A stretch of 64,000 nucleotides of DNA from Leptospira ilyithenensis. Lineage in GTDB: Bacteria; Spirochaetota; Leptospiria; Leptospirales; Leptospiraceae. The stretch is from contig NZ_RQHV01000061.1 in NCBI RefSeq assembly GCF_004771005.1, positions 558,001 through 622,000 of the forward strand. Direction: 5' to 3'. The position numbers and the translations under genes are program-made. The notes under the pieces are model-generated. The model ran no database searches and had not been told where the DNA came from. It saw only the letters and a list, made by a program, of their open reading frames with translations. Positions 36,516-45,781 of the stretch are shown piece by piece. Numbering within the stretch: the stretch's first letter is position 1; the number at the start of each line of letters is the position of its first letter.

Positions 36516-38783
36516 TTAATTCTCCGCTTTTTCCAGATCAATCTTCGGTTTCCCATTTGCATCTTTTACAATCACCACTTTCCATTTTTCATGGGAATCG
36601 GAAGCAAATAAGATCTTCTTAGAAAGAGGTTTGCCGATCTCCGCATCAATGATCCTTTGGATCGGCCTCGCCCCCATCTCCTTATTATAACCTGTTTCTG
36701 CGAGGAATGTACGGGCCTCTTCGGATAGTTCGATCATTACATTTTTTCGTTTCGCTTTATCTTTCAATTCCAGGAACATCCGATCCACAATTCTTTCCAC
36801 GATCGGAACGGTCAAAGGATGGAATTCAATTACAGATGTTAGCCTATTTCTGAATTCGGGCGAAAAAGTCTGTTCAATCGCTTTCATACTTCTATCGTCA
36901 TAACTTGACTGCTCAAATCCAAGTAGAGGCTTGGAACTTTCCCGGGCACCGGTATTTGTGGTAAGGATCAGAATCACTTGTCTAAAATCCGCTTTTTTGC
37001 CAGTGCTGTCCGTAAGGGTCGCATGATCCATTACCTGAAGCAGAATATTATAAATATCTTCGTGGGCTTTTTCTATTTCATCCAACAAAAGCACGCAATG
37101 AGGAGTCTTTGCAATTGCGTCTGTTAGCTGACCACCTTGGTCGTATCCCACATAACCGGGAGGAGAACCGATGAGTCTCGAAGCAGAATGTTTTTCCATA
37201 TACTCCGACATATCAAAACGAAGGAATGCGACCCCCATTTTTTCTGCGAGGGTTTTCGCCACTTCCGTTTTGCCCACACCGGTTGGTCCTACAAATAGGA
37301 AGCTTCCGATCGGCCTTCCTTCTCCCGCAAGGCCGGAACGGGAATAATGAATCGAATCTACAACTTGTTCTATTGCATGATCTTGTCCGAAAACAACCGT
37401 CTCCATCTCAGCCGCTAAGGATTCGAGTTTCTTTTTGTCATCGGTCTTGACAGTTTTTGGAGGGATTTTTGCAATTTTTGAAACCAATGCTTCTATTTCT
37501 GGAAGATTGACCTGGCGTTTTGCATTTTCCCTTTTTTCGTCGCGTAACTTAACAAAGGCGCCCGCCTCATCCATAAGGTCGATCGCTTTGTCTGGCAATT
37601 GCCTGTCTCGTATATAAAGATTGGATAATTCCACAGCTGACTGGATGGATTTAGGGCTGTATTTGACCCCGTGAAATTCTTCGTACTTCGGTTTTAATCC
37701 GTTGAGAATCTTAACCGCATCTTCCACACTCGGTTCCGCCACTTCGATTTTTTGAAATCTGCGGGAGAGCGCATGGTCTTTTTCAAATATGGATTTGTAT
37801 TCTTTGTAGGTTGTAGTTCCGATACATTTCAATTCCCCGTTGGCGAGCGCCGGTTTCATCAGGTTGGATGCGTCCAAACTCCCGCCTGATACGGCACCTG
37901 CTCCTACAATGGTATGGATCTCATCTACAAAGATGACCTTATTCGGATCTGCCACAACTTCATTCAAAATATTTTTGAGTCTTTCCTCAAACTCGCCCCG
38001 AAACTTGGTGCCTGCCATAACAAGCCCCATGTCCAAAGAATAGATAATAAAATTTTTAAGACTCTCGGGCACTTTTCTTTGTACGATTCTTTGAGCAAGT
38101 CCCTCTACGATGGAAGTTTTACCTACACCGGCTTCGCCTACAAAGATCGGATTGTTTTTACGCCTGCGGGCAAGAATATGAATGGTCCTGTCGATTTCTT
38201 CTTCCCGTCCGATGCAAGGATCCAATTTTCCCTGTTTGGCTTTTTCGGTAAGATTGACGCAGAATTTGTCCAGCGCGGATTTGTTTTCTTCATCGGCTAA
38301 AACTTCCTCTTCTTCCCAAGGCAAAGCTTCTTCCGTATTTTTACTTTTTTTGGTTCCATGAGATACAAAACGAACCACATCCAAACGGGAAATGTTTTGT
38401 TTCGCTAAAAGATAACAAGCTTGCGAATCTTCTTCCCGGAATAGTGCAACTAGCACATTGCTTCCATCCACTTCGGTTTTGCCGTTGTTTTGAACATGAA
38501 AAGCGGCAAACTGAATGACGAATTGGACTCCTACCGTATAACGCGGTTGTACCGACAAAGAGGGAACCGAAATGGTTGCAAGGTCTTCTACAAAGTAAGT
38601 CTCCAGTTCTTTACGTAACAAATCAATGTCACATCCCACGCTGAGAAGCACTTCCTTTGCTTTTTCATTAAAGGTGAGTCCGTACAAAAGATGTTCCAAT
38701 GTAATGAATTCATGATTGTATTTTGCCGCTTCCTTCCTTGCGGCCTCGAGAGAATTTTCCATGTCTTTAGATAGATTCATCAC
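36516..38783 (-). CDS. clpA: ATP-dependent Clp protease ATP-binding subunit ClpA
   Basis: A 755-residue AAA+ unfoldase that feeds substrates to ClpP; ClpS delivers N-degron substrates to it. It has a Clp-N domain (about 1-150), a first AAA module with Walker A GEAGVGKTSIVEGLA, a second with GPTGVGKTEVAKTLA, and sensor and Arg-finger regions (FSPEFRNRLTSVIEF). No middle coiled-coil domain is seen, so it is ClpA rather than ClpB. A hydrophobic tripeptide like the ClpP-binding loop is present (LLGFEQSS). It follows clpS, whose stop overlaps its start by four bases. Confidence 0.95.
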   Translation of the reverse strand: MMNLSKDMENSLEAARKEAAKYNHEFITLEHLLYGLTFNEKAKEVLLSVGCDIDLLRKELETYFVEDLATISVPSLSVQPRYTVGVQFVIQFAAFHVQNNGKTEVDGSNVLVALFREEDSQACYLLAKQNISRLDVVRFVSHGTKKSKNTEEALPWEEEEVLADEENKSALDKFCVNLTEKAKQGKLDPCIGREEEIDRTIHILARRRKNNPIFVGEAGVGKTSIVEGLAQRIVQRKVPESLKNFIIYSLDMGLVMAGTKFRGEFEERLKNILNEVVADPNKVIFVDEIHTIVGAGAVSGGSLDASNLMKPALANGELKCIGTTTYKEYKSIFEKDHALSRRFQKIEVAEPSVEDAVKILNGLKPKYEEFHGVKYSPKSIQSAVELSNLYIRDRQLPDKAIDLMDEAGAFVKLRDEKRENAKRQVNLPEIEALVSKIAKIPPKTVKTDDKKKLESLAAEMETVVFGQDHAIEQVVDSIHYSRSGLAGEGRPIGSFLFVGPTGVGKTEVAKTLAEKMGVAFLRFDMSEYMEKHSASRLIGSPPGYVGYDQGGQLTDAIAKTPHCVLLLDEIEKAHEDIYNILLQVMDHATLTDSTGKKADFRQVILILTTNTGARESSKPLLGFEQSSYDDRSMKAIEQTFSPEFRNRLTSVIEFHPLTVPIVERIVDRMFLELKDKAKRKNVMIELSEEARTFLAETGYNKEMGARPIQRIIDAEIGKPLSKKILFASDSHEKWKVVIVKDANGKPKIDLEKAEN

Positions 38784-39115
38784 CCCTCCTCTTCTTCCTT
38801 AGCAAGCTGGCATTGTAATGGATGTCCTGCTTCATCAGCCAATTTATGTACTTCTTCCAGTTTGGTACGAGCAATATCCAAAGGATATACCCCGCAAACA
38901 GCAGTCCCCGTTGTATGTGCGGTCCACATGATATGACGAGATTCTTCCATTGTTTTTCGAAAAACATTTGCCAAAACCCATATTACAAATTCCTGAGGAG
39001 TGAAATCATCGTTGATGAGAATCACCTTATAGCGGCTCGGTTTCTTTAATTTTATCTTTTGCTTTTCCTGCAAAAGTACATCGTCCTGTGATTGATTGGA
39101 TCTTTTAATTGTCAT
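38780..39115 (-). CDS. clpS: ClpS adaptor of the ClpAP protease
   Basis: ClpS binds N-terminal destabilising residues and delivers the protein to ClpA. 111 residues from ATG 39115, which has GGAG at good spacing; two further in-frame ATGs lie upstream but sit within or just outside the preceding gene and are less likely. The folded core is clear: YKVILINDDFTPQEFVIWVL, ESRHIMWTAHTTGTAVCGV, YPLDIARTKLEEVHKLADEA and GHPLQCQL. The N terminus is a flexible Lys/Gln-rich tail as in other ClpS. It overlaps the upstream GNAT-fold gene by 11 bases and the downstream clpA by four, so the three are tightly coupled. Confidence 0.95.
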   Translation of the reverse strand: MTIKRSNQSQDDVLLQEKQKIKLKKPSRYKVILINDDFTPQEFVIWVLANVFRKTMEESRHIMWTAHTTGTAVCGVYPLDIARTKLEEVHKLADEAGHPLQCQLAKEEEEG

Positions 39116-40292
39116 TGCCATCTCCGTTTCGTAAGGATTTGATGGGAGAATGATGGTTGTATTCTTTGATATTGGCTTCTTCCATAAGAATTTCTTTTTC
39201 CAGATAATGATAAATCGCCTGTCTGCCTGACTCATTGTATATATAGTGCATACTGTACATGGGAACCGCTTCATATCCCCTGAGAAATTTATGTTCTCCT
39301 TGCGCACCTGCTTCCACACGTTTCATTTTATTCCGAATTGCAAATTCAATCAACTGATAATAACAACATTCGAAATGCAGATTGGGAACATGGGAAGTCG
39401 CCCCCCAGTATCTGCCGAAAAGATAATCACCCCGGTAAAAATTAAAACTTCCTCCGATGGGTTTTCCGGATTCATCACTGGCAAGCACCAAATGAATTCT
39501 ATGTTTCATCACATCAAATATAGTTCTGAAAAATTGGTGGTTAAGGTAAGCTTGTCCCCATTTCCGGGAATGAGTGTCCTGGTAAAAGGAATAGAAAATA
39601 TCCGCGTGTTCTTTCCCTATCGCATCTCCCACTAGAGTCTCAATTCGAATGGGAAGTGCCGCGATTTTTTTGCGTTCTTGTTTGATTGTTTTGCGTCTGT
39701 CTTTGACAAGCGTGCCAAGATAATCTTCAAAACTCTGAAAGTCTTTATTGAACCAATGGTATTGGTGAGTGACTCTAGGAACAAAACCGGATAGTTTGCC
39801 GCTCTTCAATTCTTCTTCTTTGCAAAATAAAACATGAACGGAGGAAACACATTCCTCTTCTCCTTTGGAAACAAGTGCATCCAAAAGCGATTTTTGAATC
39901 TCCGTTACTTTTCCTTCTTCTGAAATATCAGGAGAAATCAAAATCCGAGACCCTGTAACAGGTGTAAATGGAACAGCGGAAGAGTATTTGGGATAATAAG
40001 GAATCCCGGCCCGATGGAATGCATCCGCCCATTGGAAATCAAAGATGTACTCTCCGTAAGAATCTTTTCTTTTATAAAAAGGAAGAACACCTCGCAGAAC
40101 ACCTGCTTCCCGGTAAGAGAGAATTCGAATGTCCCAATCACCCGATCTACCGATGCAACCGGAAGATTCCAGAGTAGATAAAAACTCCCATTCTTGAAAC
40201 ATGGAATCTTCCGGAACGAGACGGTTCCATTCTTCCTTTGTGAAGGAAAGGAAACTCGTTTCGCAAACGATATTGGTGAAAGTCTTTGTCAC
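39105..40292 (-). CDS. GNAT-fold N-acyltransferase of the COG3146/DUF482 type
   Basis: A 395-residue predicted N-acyltransferase, cytosolic, of the FemAB/peptidoglycan-acyltransferase-like group. Features seen are the N-terminal EEWNRLVPEDSMFQEWEFL, SYREAGVLRGVLPFYKRKDS, YPKYSSAVPFTPVTGSRILI, and the C-terminal acceptor region LVLASDESGKPIGGSFNFYR, FGRYWGATSHVPNLHFECC and EAGAQGEHKFLRGYEAVP. The substrate is unknown; relatives are annotated for peptidoglycan or aminoacyl transfer. Its end overlaps the clpS start by 11 bases, and a SpoIIE phosphatase gene is 15 bases upstream. Confidence 0.85.
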   Translation of the reverse strand: MTKTFTNIVCETSFLSFTKEEWNRLVPEDSMFQEWEFLSTLESSGCIGRSGDWDIRILSYREAGVLRGVLPFYKRKDSYGEYIFDFQWADAFHRAGIPYYPKYSSAVPFTPVTGSRILISPDISEEGKVTEIQKSLLDALVSKGEEECVSSVHVLFCKEEELKSGKLSGFVPRVTHQYHWFNKDFQSFEDYLGTLVKDRRKTIKQERKKIAALPIRIETLVGDAIGKEHADIFYSFYQDTHSRKWGQAYLNHQFFRTIFDVMKHRIHLVLASDESGKPIGGSFNFYRGDYLFGRYWGATSHVPNLHFECCYYQLIEFAIRNKMKRVEAGAQGEHKFLRGYEAVPMYSMHYIYNESGRQAIYHYLEKEILMEEANIKEYNHHSPIKSLRNGDGNDN

Positions 40293-40307
40293 TCTGAAAG
40301 TTTAGAC

Positions 40308-43300
40308 TTACGCGACTGGCTCATTCTTACTTTGTTTTTTACGAATATGATCCAAAAGTCTTGCTAGACTAGGATTTTCGGGATCCAAAACCACTGCCGC
40401 CGTCAAAATGATCTCGGCACGGACGTAATTTTTCTCAGCCAGATAAGTCTGCCCCAAGTTGATCAGATTTTTTACATGTTGCGGATCGCGAAGTCGAACC
40501 CTTTCTCCAAAATCCACCGCTGTTTTCAGATCGGCCACTTTTCTTGCACAAAAAGCAGTCACATACATAATTTCCGTATCCATTGGTTTTAGCTCGCTAT
40601 AATCGCGTGCAAGCGACTTTGCCTTACCATAATCTTTCAATTTCAGATAAAGTTGAATGAATTTCTTTTTGATCTCTGGAATGTTCGCTTCCAAAGAGTT
40701 TGCCTCTTCCAGATAAGCAACAGCTTCCTGCAAATCTTGCGAATCTGAAGCTTGTTTCGCTTTTCCGAGCAGGCTTTGGATTTCTTTCAGTTTTTCTTTT
40801 TCAATCCTTGCCTTTTCTCTTTCCTCTACAAAGGAAACGCGTAACAAAGATAAGTCGTCCGTAAGACTTCCTATTTTTTGCAACTCGTCATAGATTTTCT
40901 CCAGATCACCTTGCCCTCGTTCCACGACTTTCAGGAAAAGTCTTTCATCTTCGTTGATGACTCTTTTCCCTTCGGCGGTATGGGAAATCAAGAGATCATC
41001 CCTACCATCGGAACCTGCAATCACAACATCTCCCGGTTCCAGTTGAAAAGTACGGATATAAATATCACCTGCAACTCCGCTGGTTCCCAGCTTACGGAAC
41101 ATCAGCTCGTTTTCCATAAAGCTGGCAATTCCGTCCCGATAGAGAACGATCCAAGGGTGTTCCGCATTGATAAAATAAAGCAAACCACTCTCGTTGTCGA
41201 TGAGTCCCAAAACAAGAGAAACAAGCATGGAACCGTCAAATCCTTCAAAAACCTTATGAAGTTCGATGAATGTATTTTTGATCCAACGTTCGGGATAAGT
41301 TCTGCGCGCTTCATTGGAAAGTTGGGTTCTAGTGATGATGGATTCAAACACGGAACCGAGTACAAGCGCACCGCCCGCTCCTTGCATGGATTTTCCCATA
41401 GCATCCGCGTTTAAAAAAACAGTATAGGATTTGCCATTGAGAAATATCTGGTTGGCAATATTCAAATCCCCTCCGATTTCTTTGGAATGTTGTCGGAAAG
41501 TGAATTTTTTCTTTTGCTCCAAAAGAAAGTCAACTTGTACATTATCATGGTCGGCATGATTGGCGGAAAACGGTTGGAGGAGCAAAGAGGTTAGGAAATA
41601 ATCACCGTCTTGCTGGTGTTTGAGAGCCTGGACTTCTTTTAAAGTGTTTTCCAATTCCTTTGTTCTTTCCTGAACTTTGGATTCCAACTGTTCCGCGTAT
41701 TGTTGCAATTTTTTACGGGCCGCCTGGATGGAACGCACCATTCGATTGAAGGAACGCGCCATAAATCCGATATCATCTTCCACATTGATCACAAGTCTGT
41801 GTTCCAGGTTGCCGGAATTAACTTCCGTTAAACCTTCGATGATCTGCTCGATCGGTCGGATCAATGCACGCAAAAAGAACAGTCTGAATCCGAGTATTAC
41901 AATCGCTGCAATTGCCACCACTCCGTACATCCAAGGGAGAGACGATTGGTGTTGAAAATCCCGATAATCCAAATAGGGAAAACCGATTTCATACACCTTG
42001 TTTTCCTTTTTATCTACGATAAAGTAGCTGATGAAAAAATGAAAGTCGGGAGCATTCTCCGCAAAGAGAATCTTTCCTCTGTAGTTTCTTTCTCCGGTAT
42101 AGGTCATGGGAGAGAGTAGAATATTTACTTTATTCCAAATCGTTTCTTCAGGTAAAGAAGAGTCGATGATCGAAACGGCAGTGGAATGAAAACTGCTCAT
42201 CGGTCCGGATTGTAAGGAAAAAAGGGCTTTTCCTTTGGTTTTTACTTCATTCGGTGAGATTTCTTTCCATTTGTTTCTGGTATATAAAATCTTTCTTTTT
42301 AGCGAATTCAGATAGGTAACAAGTCCCGAGGAAGTGTTAACTCCTCCCGTATCCACCGCAGACTTGATTTCGGACACATAACCTTTGCTATCTGCAGGCA
42401 TCTTGGCAAGAATGGGATCCAACCGGTCTCTCAAAGACTCTCCGTCGGAAATGGAAATGATTTCCTCATACAACCAGGAATTCCAAAACTCAGGCACATA
42501 TTCCTTCGGGGAAAGAGTAGTGTTTTCGGGATCTTTCAAAGACTTGCCTTCTCTGGAATTCAAATCGTATGTAAAAAAGAAAGAAACTTTTTTTCTACTG
42601 TCCTCATCTATGACGGCACTTCTTGCCTGTTGAAAATAGATCCGATCAAAGCTAACTTCGGTTTGCTGAATGGAAACGTAAGCTACCAACTGAATGACCA
42701 AAAGAAACGTGGCAAGTGAAATTCCTATGATCCTGGATAGTATAGTCGTTTTGTCTTTCGTATTGTTGATATAAACGACGATTGCGATAAACAAACCCAC
42801 TACCAGAAGTAAGTCGGTAATGGTCTGAAACAAACCTCTCTCGATCGCACCGTCTCTGGATTGAGCGTTCAAGATGCCCGGAACGATCGTAATGAGTAAA
42901 AATGAAAACAGAATGATCGCAAGCACAAACCTCAATTCCTTTGTGGTCTTGATGATTTGAACGATGCCGACGATTGCAAAAATAGCAAAATATACCAACA
43001 CGGCAAGAGAATACAGTTTGTAAAATTTTGCCAAAGGGAAATCCCAATAGTGACCGGAGAAAAAATAAGTTCTACCGGCACCTAAGCTTATATAGGCGAA
43101 AGATACTGTAAAAACCGCCACCACCGCCATCATGGAAATAAAGAGATATTTTCTGAATCTCGGGTAAGTATCTTCGGGGTATGACAAAAAGAAACTCGCG
43201 AGATAAGCCGCTCCGATCAAGGCAGAAGGAATCACAAGCCAGCGCATATAGGCAGCTGCCGGCCCGAGAAAGGAAAAATTAATCATGTAGGCCAGGTGAA

Positions 43301-43457
43301 AAAAACCCAGCGATAAGGTTCCCATTCCCAAGAGATAAGTAGCTCGGGACTTTTCTTTTACGGTTAGAAATAATTGGGCATTATAGAAGGTGAAAATCAC
43401 TCCGACGAGTGATCCAAAAGAATAAAAATCGAACGAAATCGGTCCCCAGTTTGCCAT
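40308..43457 (-). CDS. SpoIIE-type PP2C phosphatase with multi-helix membrane sensor, HAMP and TPR tail
   Basis: A 1049-residue membrane signalling protein. About seven or eight hydrophobic helices span residues 10-260, then a large extracytoplasmic stretch and a last helix near 505-525. HAMP follows (ALIRPIEQIIEGLTEVNSGN), a coiled coil (QAARKKLQQYAEQLESKV, ELENTLKEVQAL), then a PP2C/SpoIIE domain (SKEIGGDLNIANQIFLNGKS, LNADAMGKSMQGAGGALVLG, VSLVLGLIDNESGLLYFINA, VVIAGSDGRDDLL) with the aspartates for metal binding, and TPR repeats (about 885-1040). Such phosphatases commonly act on anti-sigma-factor antagonists. It sits between DedA and the GNAT-clpS-clpA genes on the same strand. Confidence 0.9.
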   Translation of the reverse strand: MANWGPISFDFYSFGSLVGVIFTFYNAQLFLTVKEKSRATYLLGMGTLSLGFFHLAYMINFSFLGPAAAYMRWLVIPSALIGAAYLASFFLSYPEDTYPRFRKYLFISMMAVVAVFTVSFAYISLGAGRTYFFSGHYWDFPLAKFYKLYSLAVLVYFAIFAIVGIVQIIKTTKELRFVLAIILFSFLLITIVPGILNAQSRDGAIERGLFQTITDLLLVVGLFIAIVVYINNTKDKTTILSRIIGISLATFLLVIQLVAYVSIQQTEVSFDRIYFQQARSAVIDEDSRKKVSFFFTYDLNSREGKSLKDPENTTLSPKEYVPEFWNSWLYEEIISISDGESLRDRLDPILAKMPADSKGYVSEIKSAVDTGGVNTSSGLVTYLNSLKRKILYTRNKWKEISPNEVKTKGKALFSLQSGPMSSFHSTAVSIIDSSLPEETIWNKVNILLSPMTYTGERNYRGKILFAENAPDFHFFISYFIVDKKENKVYEIGFPYLDYRDFQHQSSLPWMYGVVAIAAIVILGFRLFFLRALIRPIEQIIEGLTEVNSGNLEHRLVINVEDDIGFMARSFNRMVRSIQAARKKLQQYAEQLESKVQERTKELENTLKEVQALKHQQDGDYFLTSLLLQPFSANHADHDNVQVDFLLEQKKKFTFRQHSKEIGGDLNIANQIFLNGKSYTVFLNADAMGKSMQGAGGALVLGSVFESIITRTQLSNEARRTYPERWIKNTFIELHKVFEGFDGSMLVSLVLGLIDNESGLLYFINAEHPWIVLYRDGIASFMENELMFRKLGTSGVAGDIYIRTFQLEPGDVVIAGSDGRDDLLISHTAEGKRVINEDERLFLKVVERGQGDLEKIYDELQKIGSLTDDLSLLRVSFVEEREKARIEKEKLKEIQSLLGKAKQASDSQDLQEAVAYLEEANSLEANIPEIKKKFIQLYLKLKDYGKAKSLARDYSELKPMDTEIMYVTAFCARKVADLKTAVDFGERVRLRDPQHVKNLINLGQTYLAEKNYVRAEIILTAAVVLDPENPSLARLLDHIRKKQSKNEPVA

Positions 43458-43481
43458 GTTGACAGAAATATTTACATGATT

Positions 43482-44150
43482 TCATTCTCTGTCAACTTTG
43501 TTCTTTTTTTTGTGATAATAATGATAAACTCCAAAGCCAGTCAGGATCATGACGAGTAAGACAGTAATGAATTTGTTATAGATATTTAATATAACAATGA
43601 TTTGGTTCCAGTTTTGCCCTAGTTCGTAACCCCCTCCCAATAAAATCCCGCACCATAAAAAAATCGCAATCGTATATAGGAAAATGAATCGAACAAAGTT
43701 CATTTTGATGATTCCCGCCACTATGGAGACGAAAAAACGGACTCCTGCCGAAAAACGGGAAAGAATGATGATGGCGATGGAATTTTTGGAGAACCATCCG
43801 AATGTCCTCTTAAGAGAATCCTCTTCATAGAGATTTCTCAAAACCTTAATGTCCGTTTCTTTGAGGAATTGAAGAACCCTACCGCCGAATCGAAACATGA
43901 CGTAGGCACCCAACCAATTTCCCGCCAGGGTTGCCGTGATCACCCCCCAAAGCGGCAAAGGAGGAGGATTTTGTGCTGATAAAAAACCGGAAAAAATAAC
44001 GAAGCTATCCCCCGGCCAGGGAGGAAAAATATTTTCCAGAAAATTGGAAAAAGCGAAAAATCCCCACAACGCAATACCGGGAAGACCCATCACCCATTCC
44101 AAAATGGACTGCAAATGCAAGGAAGACTCCACTGGTCTTGGAGGTAACAC
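43482..44150 (-). CDS. DedA-family membrane protein
   Basis: A 222-residue inner-membrane protein of the DedA/SNARE-associated family, linked to lipid-carrier or phospholipid flipping and proton-motive-force maintenance. The conserved pattern is present: FLENIFPPWPGDSFVIFSGF, GNWLGAYVMFRFGGRVLQFL, ILSRFSAGVRFFVSIVAGI and KMNFVRFIFLYTIA (the Arg in SRFSAGVR is a family key residue). It heads the minus-strand run to clpA, 24 bases before the phosphatase gene, and is divergent from the lipoprotein at 44185. Confidence 0.93.
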   Translation of the reverse strand: MLPPRPVESSLHLQSILEWVMGLPGIALWGFFAFSNFLENIFPPWPGDSFVIFSGFLSAQNPPPLPLWGVITATLAGNWLGAYVMFRFGGRVLQFLKETDIKVLRNLYEEDSLKRTFGWFSKNSIAIIILSRFSAGVRFFVSIVAGIIKMNFVRFIFLYTIAIFLWCGILLGGGYELGQNWNQIIVILNIYNKFITVLLVMILTGFGVYHYYHKKKNKVDRE

Positions 44151-44184
44151 AAAGAAACCCGAATTGCAAGGAAGATTTTAAAAA

Positions 44185-44655
44185 ATGATGGAACGGAAAC
44201 CTCACTCTCATTTTGATTTCCCTATGCCCTTTTTCCTTATCATCATCAGCTTGTTTCTCATTCAATGCAGTCAATCTTCCTTTTCGAAAGAGTCCTATTC
44301 TTTTGAAAGAGTGAATGTTTCGCATCTGCCGGATCGGATTCCTCCCGCGATCCCCAGATCTTTTTTGCCCGAGTCCGTTCATTTTTTGGATTCGGTGGAA
44401 CTACGCTCCGGATTTTCAAATGCAAGAGAATCCTATCTGATTTTGGAAACTCAACTTTCCAAAGAAGAAATTCAGAATACAATAGAAAAGAGAAGTGCAC
44501 TGGGAGATTGGAAACTTTTGCAAAAAGACGAAGAACCCAAAAAAACCATCTATCTTTTTGAAGGTTTTATTAAAAAATCACTATCTGTTTTCATTATTGA
44601 AGAAGAAAACAGACGTTTGGTGAAGTACTTTTTTAAAAAAGAATCCTCCTATTAA
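44185..44655 (+). CDS. Putative small lipoprotein
   Basis: A 156-residue hypothetical protein. A hydrophobic signal (MPFFLIIISLFLIQ) precedes Cys28, a likely lipidation site (LFLIQC). The start may be ATG 44185, 44188 or 44224; the last gives the shortest signal. The mature part has no motif I know; it contains two repeated Ser/Glu-rich stretches, SFSNARESYLILETQLS-like, and ends KYFFKKESSY. It is followed four bases later by an AI-2E-type permease and may be cotranscribed. Confidence 0.75.
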   Translation: MMERKPHSHFDFPMPFFLIIISLFLIQCSQSSFSKESYSFERVNVSHLPDRIPPAIPRSFLPESVHFLDSVELRSGFSNARESYLILETQLSKEEIQNTIEKRSALGDWKLLQKDEEPKKTIYLFEGFIKKSLSVFIIEEENRRLVKYFFKKESSY

Positions 44656-44659
44656 TATC

Positions 44660-45781
44660 ATGGCAAACTGGACAGAAAACAAAAACGAAATCATCGTCTA
44701 TGCCATCTTAAGTGCGATTTTTCTCGGTACTTGTTTCACTTTATTCTTCGTTTTCAAACCGTATCTCTGGGCGGGATTTCTTTCCGTTCTTTTTTATCTT
44801 ACAACCCGCAAACTTCACCTCCGACTGAGAAGTTTACTCGGAGTCAGGTTTCATTCCATTTCTCCGTATGTAATGGTGATAGGAATGTTAGCAGGTGTTT
44901 TCATTCCGTCCTATCTGATCCTTTCCACGATCATCCGGGAGTCTCTCAACCTTGTTAGTTATGTTAGAAACCAATTATCGGAAGAGTCTATCGTCGCTTT
45001 ATTGTTAAACTCTCCCTATCTCACAGATTTTTTTACTGAAAATGAATTTTTCTGGATCAAACTCCCCAATATCTATCGGGAGTATGTCGGTCAACATATG
45101 GATGTCCTAAACCTGGATTCCATTTACAGTCTATTGAAAAATTCCTCTTCTTTTCTATTGGGATCGATCGAACTCCCGGGAACCATCATCTTCAACGCAT
45201 TTTTTACTTTTATACTTCTTTTCTTTTTGTACAAAGAAGGACATAGAATGGAACATGCCATCTTTTTGCATCTTCCCTTTCCTCAGGAGATAGAAGAAAG
45301 ACTGGGAAGAAGGATTGAAGATGCCATTCGAACCGTAATGCTCGGAAATTTATTCATATCCTTGTTACAGGGAATACTGATTTACATTTTGTTATTGTTC
45401 ACCCCGGTTTCGAACAAGTTTTTGCTTTCGAGCATAGCCACTATCTTTTCACTGATCCCGGTCATCGGAACATCGGTTATTTGGCTGCCGGTAGGTATTT
45501 ATCTGGGACTTGTACAAAACGAGTGGACGACAGGAGTCTTATTTATGATCGGAGGTGCTACTGCCTATCTGATTTTGGAAAACCTGGTCAAGCCGAAGAT
45601 GCTCGACAAAAGACTGAACACACATCCGTTTTTGATTTTTTTATCACTCATCGGAGGATTACAGGAATTTGGTGTTGCGGGAATCATTATCGGCCCAATG
45701 GCATTAACGCTTGTTACAATACTCTGGGATTTTTGGAAAATCTTCAGAGAAACAAGGTTTCAAAATACAAAGAATGCCTGA
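44660..45781 (+). CDS. AI-2E family transporter (PerM-type permease)
   Basis: A 373-residue membrane protein of the AI-2 exporter/PerM superfamily, probably seven helices. Recognisable segments are ILLFFLYKEGHRMEHAI, EDAIRTVMLGNLFISLLQGI, TIFSLIPVIGTSVIWLPVGI and FGVAGIIIGPMALTLVTILW. The substrate of this group is often unknown; some members export peptides or act as Na+/H+ exchangers. Its last eight bases overlap the xseA start, so xseA is coupled to it. Confidence 0.93.
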   Translation: MANWTENKNEIIVYAILSAIFLGTCFTLFFVFKPYLWAGFLSVLFYLTTRKLHLRLRSLLGVRFHSISPYVMVIGMLAGVFIPSYLILSTIIRESLNLVSYVRNQLSEESIVALLLNSPYLTDFFTENEFFWIKLPNIYREYVGQHMDVLNLDSIYSLLKNSSSFLLGSIELPGTIIFNAFFTFILLFFLYKEGHRMEHAIFLHLPFPQEIEERLGRRIEDAIRTVMLGNLFISLLQGILIYILLLFTPVSNKFLLSSIATIFSLIPVIGTSVIWLPVGIYLGLVQNEWTTGVLFMIGGATAYLILENLVKPKMLDKRLNTHPFLIFLSLIGGLQEFGVAGIIIGPMALTLVTILWDFWKIFRETRFQNTKNA

